Shown one piece after another: positions 36,191 to 50,615 of a stretch of DNA of 64,000 nucleotides. The stretch is taken from the NCBI GenBank assembly GCA_021464245.1, contig JADCRB010000124.1, positions 186,001-250,000 of the forward strand, written 5' to 3'. This DNA is from Carallia brachiata (lineage: Eukaryota; Streptophyta; Magnoliopsida; Malpighiales; Rhizophoraceae). Below the pieces are notes generated by a model. The model was not told where the DNA came from and did not search any database. It saw only the letters and a list, made by a program, of their open reading frames with translations. Position numbers and translations under genes: made by a program. Within the stretch, counting starts at the first letter, position 1. Each line of letters begins with the position of its first letter.

Positions 36191-38413
36191 ATATCAATTT
36201 TTTTTTCTTTCATTAAATATGCCTCGGGGTCCACATGTCAAGGGCACTCATCTTTCTGTCTTCAATTCCCATGGAAGTCCTTTTCTTTTCTTTTTTCTTT
36301 TTTTTTTTTTGATTTAAGAAAAAATTGTCATAAGTGAAATGATATGGTAACGGATGAGTTTATAGTTGATCAAATGATTTTTCATTTTTGGGAGGTAGAT
36401 ATTCCTATATTAGTTAAAATTTATTGCATCAATAGGCTGAAATTTGAGAAATTTGGTTGCTTAATTGAAATTTTGTGGACAAAAGAAAGAAGAAAAAAAA
36501 AAGGCACTGGGATGTGTCTGCTGTTGCATCTGAATGTGACATATCACATGTTAAAAGCACTACCTTCATAAATATAAGCACATGTCCTTGTGGCTATTCA
36601 AAGCCATTTGCACAGGTGAGGATGAATTTGAATGTTTGAGGTCAAAAAAAAAAAAAAAAACTTGCTTTTGCTGAAGCAAGGAACAAGATGAATTCTTTAC
36701 TCAAAAAAACCAAAAAAATGTAACAAGATAACTTCGAATGCAACACCTTACATGTTGTAGACTTCTTAGTTCTTTATCCTATTTTAAATGCGTAATTAAC
36801 TTGAAGACTTCTAAAGCATTATAAGAATGTTTGTTTTTGTTTGCTTTGTCTTCTTAATAGTTAACACATACAAAAGGCCAACAAAAAAGAAATTAACATA
36901 AAAAAATTCACTGTTGCTCCACCATACATATATGATAAAATAACAAAACCGAAAAGTACAGAAAAATATATTTGCAGATCACTGGCACATGCGACTTGAA
37001 AATTTGCCAGCTGGTCAATATTTGGATGCGTTTCTCTCGCGGTAAGTATGTTGACTCTTCCTTCAACAATGAGAAAGCATATCACGTTAATTTTCTGTTA
37101 TGTCTTACAAAATGCTATTGAAGTAGGAAAAGAGTTTCACTACCATGGTTGTATCTTATAAGTAGCACCAAAGCAAGTTGCTTTTTTAAATTTATAAATT
37201 CAAATGACTAAGTAGAAAAAATAAAAAAATTATTTTTTTTAAGAGAAAGTCAAAGTCTATATTACAATTAGAGAATAAGAAATTTTAAAAATGTATAAGT
37301 TAAATCTCAAACTTTTTTCTTTACACGGTATTCGATGAACTAGCTGCTCTCAAAAGCTAGTTTAGTAAGGACTATTAAAGTAGTTGAATTTTTTTTATTT
37401 ATTTATATAATTCAAAGCTAATGCAATCCAACTACTAGCTTAGATGCAAGTAATGCCACAACACATATCTAGAGTGATTCCATAAGATTGACTTCAAAAT
37501 CTTCCAAATAGTTAACTTTATGATAACAAGGAACATGTGATTGGAATTTGGAATCCCATGTGTTTTATTCGTCTCTTGAATTGTTCTAAGTTTGCGAATT
37601 TCTTTTGTTTGCTTTTGGCCGTGTTTACAAATTTCTTCTGAGGAACAGCAAGTTTCCTATCAAATGATGTGTGACAATTCACTTCTAAAAAAAATCAAAT
37701 CCAACTTTAGTGATTGTGATTTCCCATCCAAGTCTAGTCAAAATTCTTGTTAATCTTAATTAAAGCATTCATCATATACGGTTAATTACTACAAATTAAA
37801 CAAAATGCCAACATTGCTGATCCCACTTGGTCATTTTGACCGATATAGCGTGCACATGATAAATGTACGTACGAGCTTTTTCAACTCTCTCTCTCTGTCT
37901 CTCTATCTAAGTGAAGAGCCATAATTTCATGGTGATTGACCTAATACCATCCTAGCAGACACTATAACTTTACCTAGATCTTTGTTCTTTCCCAATTCCC
38001 ACCAAAAACATTAACGGCGTTGTCTCCTCTTTTTCCGCAGAGAAATAATATAAATGCAGTATTAGCAACAAATTAAAAATCCATTAAAAAATAAAAAACA
38101 ACATATCAAATCAAAACACCTCATGTTATCTTTTCTGATGTCGTGGACAGACTTTGCCATCTTTGATCAATTTATAGAAATTAATGGATCCAACCTGTCC
38201 TCTTCCTGCCATGATGAATCCTTCTATGTTCTCATTATTCTCACGACCCATTGGAGGCTATGCCCCAAAAAGTATTTGTGTATCATTGTCAACAGCGTAA
38301 TGATCATCAATCAATTGTAATCTACCATTTAAACCATTTTTTTTTTTAATTGAGCTCCCAGCTCCCACTCTTGTATTTTACAAAATTAGATTTAAGGAAA
38401 TGGTTTTGGGGAT

Positions 38414-38425
38414 GGGGGGGGGGGG
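38414..38425 (+). repeat. Poly-G run of 12
   Basis: Twelve consecutive G residues following GGGGAT. Confidence 0.9.
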
Positions 38426-40645
38426 AATCTGGCGCAAGCAAATGAGCATATCAAAATAAGTAGTTGAAAAGTGAAAAGGTTAAAAACCCCTTCTAGGCAA
38501 CCTTTTTGAGGCACCCAACTTCGAAGTATGCATTGATTGGGAAAAGAAGATTCTCTGCAAACTAAACAACGTAGAATACAGAACCAAAGCTATCGTGGGG
38601 GTGGTTCTTCTGAAACTTGAAATTTAAAACAATCATGCCACGACACATAGATTTTCGTTTACATTAATTTGATATACAACCAAACAATTGGAGTAGCTTT
38701 TGGAGCCTGTTACGAGCTATATTTAATGCACTATATAATAGCTGGAAACCAAAAACCAAGTGGGGTATCATGTAATTAAAAAGCTTTGACAAAAGCTGCG
38801 AACTTGTGTCCCAAACATGCTTCATTGCGGTACATGTGCGTCTCATTGTCCATTTTATCGAAGGAAATTCTTAATTTCACTCATTTTTTTTAAGTAAAAA
38901 TAACAAATACCCTTATTTAAATTCCATGAACTTTTAACTTAAGTTGGGGCTAAAACAAAGCATAATAATAATAATAAGCTAAATGAACATTGATATAAGG
39001 TTTACGAGTCGAAGACATAATAAAAGAAAACTAGTATTAGACACGTGTACTATGTGGAATATCATGCATTTTCACTTGTGTTTTATTATTAAAAGAGAAA
39101 ATGAAAAATTAAATTTGAATGTTAATTATCTTTCTTTTTAAGAAAAAATAAATTTAGAAAATTTTTTTCTTTTTTACCTCTCCAAGAGGAATTTAGAAAT
39201 GTTTTTTTGTTTTTTTTTTAATAAATTTCCCTTCTTGTTTTATTTTTCTTAATTATCTGAATAATTAAAATATTAACAATATAAAATATTAAACTATTTA
39301 ATATTGAAATATTAATTAAATTCAAATACTAAAAAAAAGAATACAGACTAACTATTAAGTTACAAGCCAAGGCAACATTGAAGACGTGGCAAGAGAACAA
39401 CTAAGTTTTCTCTTAGCTTACATATAGATTTGGCGAGGCTACTTTCTATTTGACTAAATGAATTGCAATACAAAGTTGAGTAGATGAATTCATAATAATA
39501 CAATAAATTTTGGGGTGGCAAGGTTATACTTTGTATAAATTTTCCTTAAAACTTAAGGTTGAATTTTTAAAATTTCATGTTTCTCCCCTAACCGGTGCCT
39601 TCTGAGTAGCTCCGCCATTGCGCACAAACACCAGTCATCCACCTGAAAAATGGGATGACCATTTGTATGGACCGCACGTGTTTGAAGACCCAACTCATCT
39701 CTGCTGGTTGAGTAAGCTCTCATCAGATGCTGTTGTTCGGTTCCTACAAAACAGGGAAACAATGGGACGACCATGGAACCTATCATACCGTCTTTACTGG
39801 GCTACCAATTGGGACTGAAGCCCCTTAACGTGTTATGTTATTCCATTGGACCAAAATGAGTCCAATAATTATCGAGCCAGTAATCTATCATTGACATGGG
39901 TCGGCGCTCTATCAATCGTTGCCTCTGACACTCACATGATGCCCTATACTGTTATAAATAAAAACTGATTTCTTAAAACAAGATGGATGATAAATTTGGG
40001 GTTCGATTATGCCGTATATGTGTTTGTGTGAGAGAGAGAATTTTTTTTTGCCCTAAAGAGCTACTAGTACAGTGTTTAAACAGGTACGGTAAGAGTAAGG
40101 TCGAAGGTTGAGCTAGTAGTTGGGAGCTATGCATAGGTTCCAACCGCTTTGGGTTGAGCCTAGCCCTCAGAGCTTGTTCTTGTTTCAGGAGTGTAAGTTA
40201 TCATAAGCGGTCCAAGCATTTAGTCCAGTATAGATTTTGGTTCTGCGCCTCCAGCCTAGCGGACCTGATGAATACAAAAGACCAGATGCAAGCTGATCAA
40301 GGCGGATTTATAAACAAACGACTTCACAAAGTGCACAGCAACCAAAAAAAACACAGAGAGAGAGAGAGTGGAGCTTTAGGCAAACGGGAGCATTTGCAAC
40401 TGTCCAAGACATGACATCTAGGATATTAAACAAACAGGGGATGCAATCCCTCAAAGAGACGGCTCAAAGGCACTCAAAGGCTAATACAGGAGCATCACCA
40501 CAATTTCTTTTCCCCATTTTTTATTTCGGTTTTTTTTTTTCTATTATACACCATTTTTTTCCCGATTTTTTATTTCGATTTTTTTTTATTTTATTTTTGT
40601 GCATTTTTTTGGAGGCAGAAAACGATAGCAAGGCTAGACTATAGC

Positions 40646-43263
40646 TCAGTTCTTGTAGAGGAAGCCGGAGTCCTGCATCCTGGATAGCGCCTTTTCAAAT
40701 TGGCTCCATTTCTGCTCCAAAGTGCCTATGAAACCAACAGACATCCTAACCAATCCCGGAGAAATGCCAGCCAGTGCCTTTTCCTCCGCATTCATTTCAC
40801 TGCTCGTGCTGCTCCCAGAGCAGGACATGAGGGTCTCGTAGTACCCCAAGCTAACTGCCATGAAACCGAATTGGGTGGAGTTTTGCAAGTGATGCATCAA
40901 ACGGTTAGCCTTTTCCTCGGTTTCCATGTCAACGCAAAGGAGCCCACCAAACCCATAATCCTTGTTGGCCATGGACTTCAACAGCTGGTGCTGGGGGTGG
41001 TCTTCCAGGCCCGGGTATATGACTTTGAGGCCCAGTTTCTTCATCCCGGTGGCATAAGCCATGGCACGGTGGCAATGTTCCTTCATTCTCAAGCCCAAGT
41101 GAGGGATTCTTTCTGACAATTCAAACGCTACCTTGGCATTCATTGTGGGACCCAGAAGCATTAGTGCCCCTTGCTGAAGATCCATCATGGAGTTCACTAA
41201 GCTGGCAGGACCGCAAACAGCACCTGCGCACTCACAAACACACGTTGATCAGTTTGGGAACACATAAGATTCCTGGGTGGATATTCCACTCCTTTAAAAA
41301 ACACAATTTCCAGATGCAAAGGACCCGACTCAATTTCTAGAAAATTTCTTGAAAAGACTAATTGTGCAAATTCAGTTCTATTTATTTTAAGACTTTTTGG
41401 AATCTCTCTCTCATCCGAGTGCACCCACTACAATAAGTTTATCCACAAACAGACAAAACCTCGCGTAGCTGAGGGAGCTAACAACTGAGATAAAAACTCA
41501 ATTCACATATGAGATCCAAACAGTTAAAAAAAAAAAATAAGTAAATAAAACAGGCCTTGCCGTCCGTATCGAAAAGTTTAAGCCACATAGAAACTGCAAC
41601 TGAAAGAACAAATGACAGCTAGAATTGGCATGACATTTTCTGGGGTTGCACGTGACATGACGTCATTATTCACAAGTGGGAAAAGCCAAAGGTAATGTTC
41701 ATCTATTTCGTCACATGAAACCAAACTGCTCAAAAAAAAAAACCCAAACATGTCACGTGCCCTATTGTTTATAAAGAACTTCACATTGCTACTTGTGTTT
41801 TACATAATAATAAATTAATCATATAACATAATAATTTATTTGTTTATATCTATTTTTAAATTCAGTTACCAAATAATTAATGTCAAATTGATCCCAACAG
41901 TACTTTCCCCTTTTGTGGCGTGCGGTATTATTTATAAAGAACTCCACGTTACAAGATTATGTATTTTAAGTAACATACTAAACTAATCACGTAATGGTTT
42001 ATTTATTTATTTGAAATTTAGCCGACAAACAATTGATAACAAATTGATCCCAACAAGTATTTTCCCCTTTGTAAAGATTATGATGATGGCTAATCCTTTA
42101 CCCAATCATATCCCAGAAAGCAGATCCCCTAAGATTACACTAGTTATTGGAAATCAATCACAACAATATCCTTGATTAAGGAAACCGCACGGCACAGATA
42201 TTTCTAGGGCGATATTATATACCTGCGATTATATCAGCACCGCCGCTGATGAACTTTGAGATGCTATGCAAAACCACATCGGCTCCGAGCCGTGCCGGGG
42301 AAAGGACCATCGGAGCGAAAGTATTGTCGACGACCACCGTGACCCCTTTGTCATGCGCGATTCTGCTCAGTTCAGGAATGTTGGCAACGGTGAGCGTTGG
42401 GTTCGACATGGACTCAAAATACAAGACCTTTGTCTTCCCTTCCACTAATGCGTTTTCCACAGCCTCCAGATCAACGATGTCCACAAACGTCGTCGTAATG
42501 TTGCAGGCCCTCGGCAGGAAATGTGTTAGCAGGGCGTGAGTCCCGCCGTAGAGGGTCCTCGATGCCACCACGTGTCCTCCGCTGCTGCAGAGCTGCAGTA
42601 ACACCGATGATATCGCAGACATGCCTAAGGAAAAAAAAAAAAAAAAAAAGAAGGGGAAACAAATAATTAATATATATTTATATATAAAGCACTTTTCTTC
42701 AAAATTTTTTGGCATTTATTTGTCTAATTTACCTCTATATGACAACAATCTGCGCCTCTTGCATAACAGATTTACCAACTTAGGAAAAAAATTTAAAAAA
42801 AAAAGAGCAGAAAATTGAATTGGAAATGGCAAAGGGAGAAATAATAATATAATTAAAAAGAAATATTGGATGTTAAATTACCACTGGCGGTGCAGTAGCC
42901 GGCCTCGGTTCCTTCAAGGGCGGCCATCTGACGGCCAAGATTGAGGACGGTGGGATTGAAATGACGGCTATAGATGAAGAAATCGCGGTCAGGGCCGAGC
43001 TCGCCGGCGAACATGCGGCGCATGGTGTCGGGCTCCATGACGGTGAAGGTGGCGGAGGCCTCGATGGACATGTTGACGCCGCCGTGTTCACCGAACTCGT
43101 GGCGTGAGGCAGCTAAAGCAGCGGCGGGGTCTTCCCAAGACAAAGCAGGGGAAAACATTGATTTCTTGGCCACAATAAAGTCGTCGCCGTCGAAGTGATC
43201 GTCGCGTCCGGCTCGCTTCTTGCCAGCCGATAGAAGGCCGTGTGGGGTTTTGATTTCAGCCAT
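40646..43263 (-). CDS. MGL: Methionine gamma-lyase (PLP enzyme)
   Basis: Cytosolic pyridoxal-phosphate enzyme splitting L-methionine into methanethiol, ammonia and 2-oxobutyrate, which feeds isoleucine synthesis. Three exons on the minus strand: 43263-42882, 42624-42223 and 41223-40646, GT-AG borders, frame intact, 453 residues (the Arabidopsis enzyme is slightly shorter). Features of the Cys/Met-metabolism PLP family: EFGEHGGVNMSIEASATF near residue 60, YSRHFNPT (cofactor-phosphate Tyr/Arg region), TLYGGTH, VVDNTFAPM (Asp contacting the PLP ring nitrogen) and HSISKFISGG with the Schiff-base Lys. The C-terminal half has SLGYYETLMSC and ISPGLVRMSVG, typical of plant MGL as against cystathionine enzymes; there is no clear plastid transit peptide. 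Intron 2 (about 1 kb) holds a diverged tandem duplication. A TATA box lies about 155 bases upstream. Long ORFs on the opposite strand are shadows. Confidence 0.96.
41751..42073 (-). repeat. Diverged tandem duplication in MGL intron 2
   Basis: Two copies of about 160 bases (about 41751-41915 and 41916-42073) share, in order, TTTATAAAGAACT, an ATAATTTATTTGTTTAT-like block, AAATTGATCCCAACA and TTTTCCCCTTT. Both are non-coding and lie within the intron. Confidence 0.75.
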
Positions 43264-43415
43264 GATAAATATTGAAGCAAGGAGGATGAACAGGATCCAC
43301 CTGTAGGCAAATGATAAAGAGGGAAATAGAGAGAAAGTGATTTAAGAATCAGAGGAGGAGATATGGGTTTGGGGAAGACAGATGTATTAAGGTGCTCTCT
43401 ATATATACATATATA

Positions 43416-43424
43416 TTTATATAG
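43416..43424 (-). promoter_or_regulatory. Probable TATA box of MGL
   Basis: It reads CTATATAAA on the minus strand, about 155 bases before the MGL start codon, giving a 5' leader of roughly 120 bases. It sits in a run of alternating TA, so the exact box is uncertain. Confidence 0.5.
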
Positions 43425-44330
43425 AAAGATACTAGGTTGGTTGGTAGGATTGATGGGAGCAGAGGAGATTGATGAATATATAGATGGAGAAGTGTGCAAT
43501 TGCTGATTGATTGGTATGACATACATTTTACGAAAAGGAAAAAAAAAAAAGAAAGAAAAAGGAAAATTTTTCCTCTCTCTCAGCCTTAGCTTTTAATCCT
43601 CAGCTAGGCTAAGGTAAACTTTGAGAAGTTTCCAGACTGTATTTTACAGATTTTTTTTTCAGTCGAGTGATGTGTAAGTTTTATAATAAATTTCAGGTGA
43701 TTTATAGATGTTCTTGACGATAAGATAGAAATATCCTCTTATTTCTGAATTTTTTTCATCAAAAAAATAATTTTATTTTAAATAGAATTAATAATAATAC
43801 AATTTTTTTTCAATTATATCTAATAATTTATATTTTTTTTAGATACAATTATACAATAATTTATATCATTCTAATTCTATTTTTATTTTATCTAAAAAAA
43901 AAATCTCACCCAATATTTCTTAAAATTTAAATGAAGCAAAGATCCTGGTCGGATGGTGTTGGTTTGGGAGTCGGAAAAACACACAGCTCCGGCGATAATT
44001 AATTGCTGCAGTTACTGCTTTTTTTACGTTTGTTATCTGTGCTTCTAAACACGGTACGGTGAATCTGGACGATTTTTGGGAGTGTAACGTATTGATATTA
44101 TTACCATTTAAAAAAAAAAGGAAAAAAAATTGGGCTCAATGCTTAGTATATGTAATAAATACATAATAATATGAACTATTAAATTATCAAAGATGCATTA
44201 AATTTTAAAAAATTATTAAATAAATTATTAAATATTTTTAAATAAATTACTTATTTTTCGCACGACTCACTAAATATGCTTACGTAATCAAACTTTAAAT
44301 ATATTTATAATTAAGAATATAAGGGGATCA

Positions 44331-44625
44331 TTTTTTTTTCGGATTACAAAAAAATTCTTACTTGATATGTCAGTCATCGAATCTTTAGACAGATGTGAGA
44401 ATAACTGTCTTTTGTAAGGTCTCGTTCAATAACTTTTAAAGGATCGACTCACATCCTAAATATTAATAGAACCGAGTGTGATTTTATCACTAAAATTCAA
44501 GCGAGCGAATCTATTCCTAACATTGCACATCACTACTTATATTTGAAACGATCTTCAACATAAATCAACTAAAAAAATATAGGTATAAGATTTTAAATTT
44601 AAAATTTATAATATAGAAACACGCT
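44331..44625 (-). repeat. Decayed SINE-family copy
   Basis: Read on the minus strand, the end nearest 44331 is A-rich. GATTCGATGACTGACATATC and TAGTGATGTGCAATGTTAGG blocks match the copy at 27370-27706. The 5' pol III boxes are eroded. Confidence 0.5.
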
Positions 44626-47528
44626 GATTTTCTTGTAATTAAAAAAAGAATATCTATGTATATATTCTTCTGTCAACACAGCTCCCCCGGTATAGTAAAT
44701 GAGTTGTGTAAGGAATGTAATATGGAATAGACATCGTCAATCAGGAAATTATTAAGGAATGTGATTCTCCTGTCGTTTCATACTTTAAGTTTCTATCTCC
44801 TTTTGTCGTTAAGTAATGGCCCAAAACTTTAATTTGTTAATAGAGATTTAAAATGCACATTATATATTAAAATTTAGTACGTTCTTGCTTTTTGACGTTT
44901 TAAGGCATAAATTAAAGATAAATTCATAATTAAATATAAAAATAATTACTTAACTATAAAATTATAATATCATATTAAAGTTTCAATCTACCTATCTTTC
45001 AACTTAAGTCCCTTATTTTTCAAGAAAGACACCTTTCAACGAAATAAATGTATTAAAATTTAATGCATAATTTATATCCTAAATTCCTCTTAATAAATTA
45101 GGTTTTTTCCGTTAGGTTAGCATGTGATTTTGTGTTCACATAAACGCTACTTTCACATTTAATTATTACAAGACTTGTAACTTTTCACGTTTTAATCTAA
45201 TAGATTTTTGTGTGACGAGTCCTAACTTTTTCAATAGAATGACTTTTTCACGATACGCAAATAATATCATCCAGTGCCAATCCCAAGCACAAGAGCATCG
45301 TGCTTTGAAAGCATGCCAATCCAAAGAGATTTTCCATATCGTAAAAGGTTCGTCGTAGATTATGACCTCCGAGAAGGAAGGGAACTCCGCAGCCTCGCAC
45401 GTGGACGCAACTAAAACAACACGAAGCGACACCTTTGCAATAACTTGGAATCAATATAGGACGCATCCCAGACGACGCCCTTGTTTCCATGTATTATGGA
45501 CAATCCTTGTTATTGCGGGTGGTACCCCACCGGTGGGCAGTGGGCATACGTAAATGCTTGTCTCCTCTCCTTTTTCTTTTTTTTTTTTTTAACTGGACCC
45601 TTTTTTTTTCCCACTTTTTTCTCAGTCGCCTGCATTGGTCCCATCGTTGTCCGTTTAACTTTCTTTGTTGTCTATTCCTTGGTATAATGTTTCGCTTAGA
45701 ATACTAGAGATTTAGCACTTGGAAGCAAGTTGGAACTTCCAATTAATTTTGTCAACGATATTATCATAATTCCTTATGCAAGATTGCACAATTCAAGACA
45801 TCTATTACATGTATATCTATCTTACGTTGTATAAGAATATTTTAGTAGTTAAAAGTTTTCTAATTCTATTTTTGAAATTTTGGATTATAATTGCAAAAGA
45901 AGATTATATGATTTATAAGAATTGAAAAAGTTATAATTTTTATAGATTGCTATTTAATTGACCTTCAATTTTTTTTTTTAAAAGGTATGCTCCAGGATGC
46001 CCATCATTGAGTTGATTTACAGTTTTTCTTCAACTTTACTAGGTAATATATATTTGAAGAAGCAGTAAACAAAATTGTAGACAAAAAAAAGAAATCTGTT
46101 ATTTTTTTCTCTCCTTTTATGTTATGATTTAGTCGTTGTCTAACCAACCTTTAACCTTTAGTTACAATTCACGGAGAAAGTTACACAGCTGTAACTATAC
46201 AAGCGACTTGCTTTAATGAGATGATGACGACACGTCATTCGGTAACAGCCAACTAGAGCTTACATATATTCATCGTCAGGGAAAGAAAAATTAGAAAAAA
46301 AAAAAAAAAACAACTACCAAGAGAACGATAAACTTAAAAACCGGAATGAAATGCCAACATTTCAGATCTCATCATGAAGATTTTAAATGGCAACAGTAAT
46401 AGTGACAATAAGCACTGGGTCTGGGACTCTGCGGGGGTACTCTCTTCTCTTATCTGCCGTAGCGTAGTCTAGATGGTGTTTCTTGGTCCAGTAATAATGC
46501 TGGAGGATGGGTTTCACTTGGTGTCATCAGATTCACATGGATTTTTGGACAGACGTGTACAACAACAACAGTGAGGACTCAGGAACATACACGTGGCTAC
46601 TGACGAGCCGCAGATGCACATGATAAGTAGGACCCAGTTTCCCACAACCCTGGTCACGAGTCACTCGCTCACTATCAGGACAAAAAAACCCACGGTGTGG
46701 ACCCCCACCTTAACTGCATGCTTTCCTATCTTTTGGAATACATATGTTGGGTTGGGCCCCATGCAGAGCCATGCTCGCTCACATCTGGTCAATTTACTTG
46801 CACGCCCAAATAGACCATTGGGCAACAAATAACAATGGAGCCCTCCGGCCCAGTGAGGGAGCCACTGGGAAGGCAAATGACATCTCAATGCATATGTGCG
46901 CCACTTTTCATTTCCTTTTTCCCTCCCTGCATTGGTTGGTTATCTTATCATCCTTATCTCCCTTTTTTTTTTTTTTTTGATCCTTCGCCACTTGCTCGCT
47001 AGATCAATTCAACGCACAAGTCCAATGCCCCATCCCCAATTCCCCATCCCTCCTTCGTACTCTGAAATGTCTTTCTCCGCATTCAATAGTTTCAAATTAT
47101 TATCCCTCCACAATTTTGTGTTTCCTAGTATTACTTGCTTGGCTGGCTACCTCCTTGATCCCATGTTATCGTCCAAATTCACTACCAAGAAAATTCCATC
47201 CTGAGATGAGAGGCGTGGCGTGGCATGTCCGTGTGTGTCGGCGCAGTCAAAAAACAGAAAAAAGAAATTTCGACCACTTTTCTCTTAGCATATCCTTCTT
47301 TGTATGTTCAATTAACCCACAAATTGACTAGGATGATATGGCTGATGAAGCTGCAGACTATCTTGGTAGACCGGCAAACTCAATCTCATAAGCTAAATTA
47401 TTACAATTAGGATTGGTAGGTATCCCTCTCTCTCAAGGTAGTGATTTGTAAGATGAAAGAGGGTAATTATTATTACACTCATAATAAAGAGTATAGCGGA
47501 CGAGACAAATGCTTTTTGTAGAATCAGC

Positions 47529-48303
47529 TAACAGGTGTTTAATTTTATATTTAATAATATTATTGTTGCTACTGATTTAAAAAATAAGAATTTAAGTGTT
47601 TAGTTAAATTTCATATCAGCTACTGATTACTGATAAAGATTATTAAAAGTAACTGATACTAAAAGCTAATCTAAATTATTTTTTATTTCTATCAGCATAT
47701 GATATAAGTCATAATTAGAAAAATAACCCTTGGCAGCACGTGAGCACTACGAGACGGAGCGTAGCAACTGTACCGGACATTAGTTTTTTTTTTTTTTGGC
47801 AAAACTTCCTTTTGGCTTTTGCGGCGACGAGTGTACGGGAATATTTATAATAATATTATTTTCTTTATAAATAATAATATAGTTGATTTATTTTATTTTC
47901 TCTTTTTTTTTATAAACAATAAGTTATGCTGTAAATATAAGAATATTTTTTCAAACAATCTAATATGTTCTGTAAAAATAATATTTATAAAACAAATATT
48001 TATCATATATTATAATTAATTTTTAATTCATACATTTAATAAATTTTTATTTATTAATACATAAGTTACATTTTAATAAGATTAATTAAGATTAACTAGA
48101 GATAATAATCTTATCTATTATAATAAAATTGAAATAAAATGTCTAAAATTATTTTTTGATTATTTAATCAGCAATAGTTAATATGAATCTAATCAAACAC
48201 TATTATTTATTAGCAACAGTTTTAAGTAATAGTAATCAATAACAGTAATAACAAATAATAACAGCAATCAGCAATTAATAACAGTAAAATTAAACAACTC
48301 TTA
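47529..48303. mobile_element. Tourist-like MITE candidate, copy 3
   Basis: Ends CAGGTGTTTAATTTTA and (reverse complement) AGAGTTGTTTAATTTTACTG form a clear inverted repeat, with TAA on the left flank and TTA on the right. The inner right end (AATAACAGCAATCAGCAATT) is shared in kind with the copy at 21371-22083. AT-rich, non-coding, about 775 bases. Confidence 0.6.
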
Positions 48304-50615
48304 AATAGGATAGGATTGGTATCCTAACGCAAGCAAGATTTTTCTCCTCTTCAGGGACTTTTCTCCCTCGCTATTAATGGCAATTATAAAACCCACTAAT
48401 AACCGAGTCATGATCCGTTAATTGGAAAGCAACATCTTTAACCACCCATTGCTAGAAGAACCATAGCAATCCAATGCAAAGCATTGAAATCGTTTACCAG
48501 ATTCGAAGCTGCCTAATAGACCCCCTTGCCTAATACAAAAAATTTTAGCCTGGAATCAGTCATTGAATGACGATCAAACGCTCATATATGTATTCGACAT
48601 TCGATTACGTAACCTCTTTCGTCCATATGAAGATATAAATAGTGCGGCCTATCTCTATGCCCGTTCTCCTTGCAGTGGATGGCTAGATTATACGTCATTG
48701 TTGTGAAATCTTATGTCTATGCAGGACGAACTGTCTAACAAATGGTTCATACTCTGTCCTTATCACCAACAAATTTTGATAAAATATCGTATTAACGTAT
48801 TGGAAACAGGTGATACATTCATGCCATATAGATAATACATGTGATTGCTAAATCATTGCATGCCCTTGCCAACATTCATCTCAGTATATCGAAAAATGTA
48901 TGGGAAATCTGTTGCTGGATTACAGTTCCAGGTGAATTTTGCGGTGCTCTCTGTACTACTGCTAGTCCCAGATGCAGGGGTGTTTAAAGAAGCTTTTCAT
49001 TTCTGAAGATGCACAAGGAAATCCATTACAACGGGGATCTGTCCAGGAAGTCCCAAGTGGAGCTACAGCACCTGCAATCCATCCCAGAAGATGACCATTT
49101 CGAATTTTCCTGAGGCAGGAAAGGAAAGTTCAATTCGATCATTCATGATGGCGACCACAAGTTATCTTTTGTGAACAACCATTGAGTTTGCAATTAATAA
49201 AAGGAATTGTGACAAATTGTCATATTTCACAAGTGAGAAAACTGCAATCTTTAGAGGAGAAAATCGAAATTAATATATCTCTATTGCCACAATTGAAGTG
49301 ACATAGAGATACGATAGCATGTTCGCCGGCAAGTACAGGTTTCCATGTGTCCCAATCATCAAATCTCCAATTCACTTGTCCAACTGAGAGTTTTAGTCGG
49401 AACTTACACACAGAAAACACACCCGAAAAGGTCCACGCAAAGGAGACACACTCAATCCGCTCCTAATATTTTCATGTGGCAACTTCTACATCCCATCATA
49501 CTATAGCTAGGCTAATAGATAGAGTTGGCCGCACCAACCATTTATGAAGTCGGTAAGAAGTTGCACTTTAATTAGAGGGTTCCTAGGGCACTTGCACCCA
49601 GAAAATCCTGATACCCACTTCAAATTTGGGTGCTTGCATGGGCCAAAAGGCTCTTTTTTTTTTTTAATAATTCATTCATAATTTCATATTATTTAAATCT
49701 ATTTTATCATTTTTATATTTTAAGTATGCATCATTTATTGTGTGATGTTAAAATGTAAATGAGTTATACTTAAGATAAAAAAAAGTCAAATTAAAAATTT
49801 TTGAGTAACTGAAGTTAAAGTGAATGAAATTGAATTCTCACCCATGCATTAATGACGGTTTGCTTCATGTAGCCAAACAAGTTTCTTTTTACATGCAGGA
49901 ACATGAAAAGAATTCGTAAGCTATATATATACTTTGCGACAAATAACATTACAATTAAATGATTATGATTCTTAAAGTCACCAGTTCAAGTCCAAAAAAT
50001 AACATCTTTGTAAGAACTCCAAACCAGCTATAAATACATAATATCTATTGCATGAGATAATTCCATAAACACAGAAGAAATGAAACTTACATATGTTAGG
50101 TAGTGAGACTTATACATACCTTTAGGTTGATGTAAACTGGAAATCATAATGAGCTCAAACCCAAGATGTATTCGTAATTTTTTAGTCAACCTCCGGCCCT
50201 ACCTTAGCTACAAACTGTCAATTACAAGAATTTTCATAAATGTTGCAATATCCGATTGCCTATTACGAGGCCAAGAGTTAATTAGATTCAGCCACATTGC
50301 GCCCAGCACGATCATGTGTGGCAGCCCATCATTGGTTCAGCCCATGGGCTGGGGTTCTCAAACTATTGGCAACTTCGCATCTGCAACCCGGACGAAACAG
50401 GAAATAGCCGATAATACGGACGGGCTCACTGGCTCGTGAGCTCGCGTTTAACTGGATTCGTTTAGATTTAGCCTACCAAAAACAAAACTAGAAGTCTGAC
50501 GAACAAAACTAGAAGTCTTTTCTCCCAATTGTCTTGGAGGTGGACTCTCTTGGCCCTACTTTCTAAAGGTGTGGATCCAACTCATCCCCAAGTTAATATT
50601 TTCTCAGAATGCCGG

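Larger units (their letters stand above)
33931..40645. other. Intergenic region between MIR166 promoter and methionine gamma-lyase
   Basis: The first part is presumably the upstream promoter of MIR166. The rest is AT-rich with no supported gene; it holds a foldback MITE (36019-36190) and a G12 run (38414-38425). A minus-strand ORF at 39553-39786 with mixed composition could be a relict but matches nothing I recognise. Confidence 0.5.

Noticed and set aside
40700..41116. 138-codon plus-strand ORF
   Set aside because: It lies exactly antisense to MGL exon 3, which has strong family motifs; it is a shadow.
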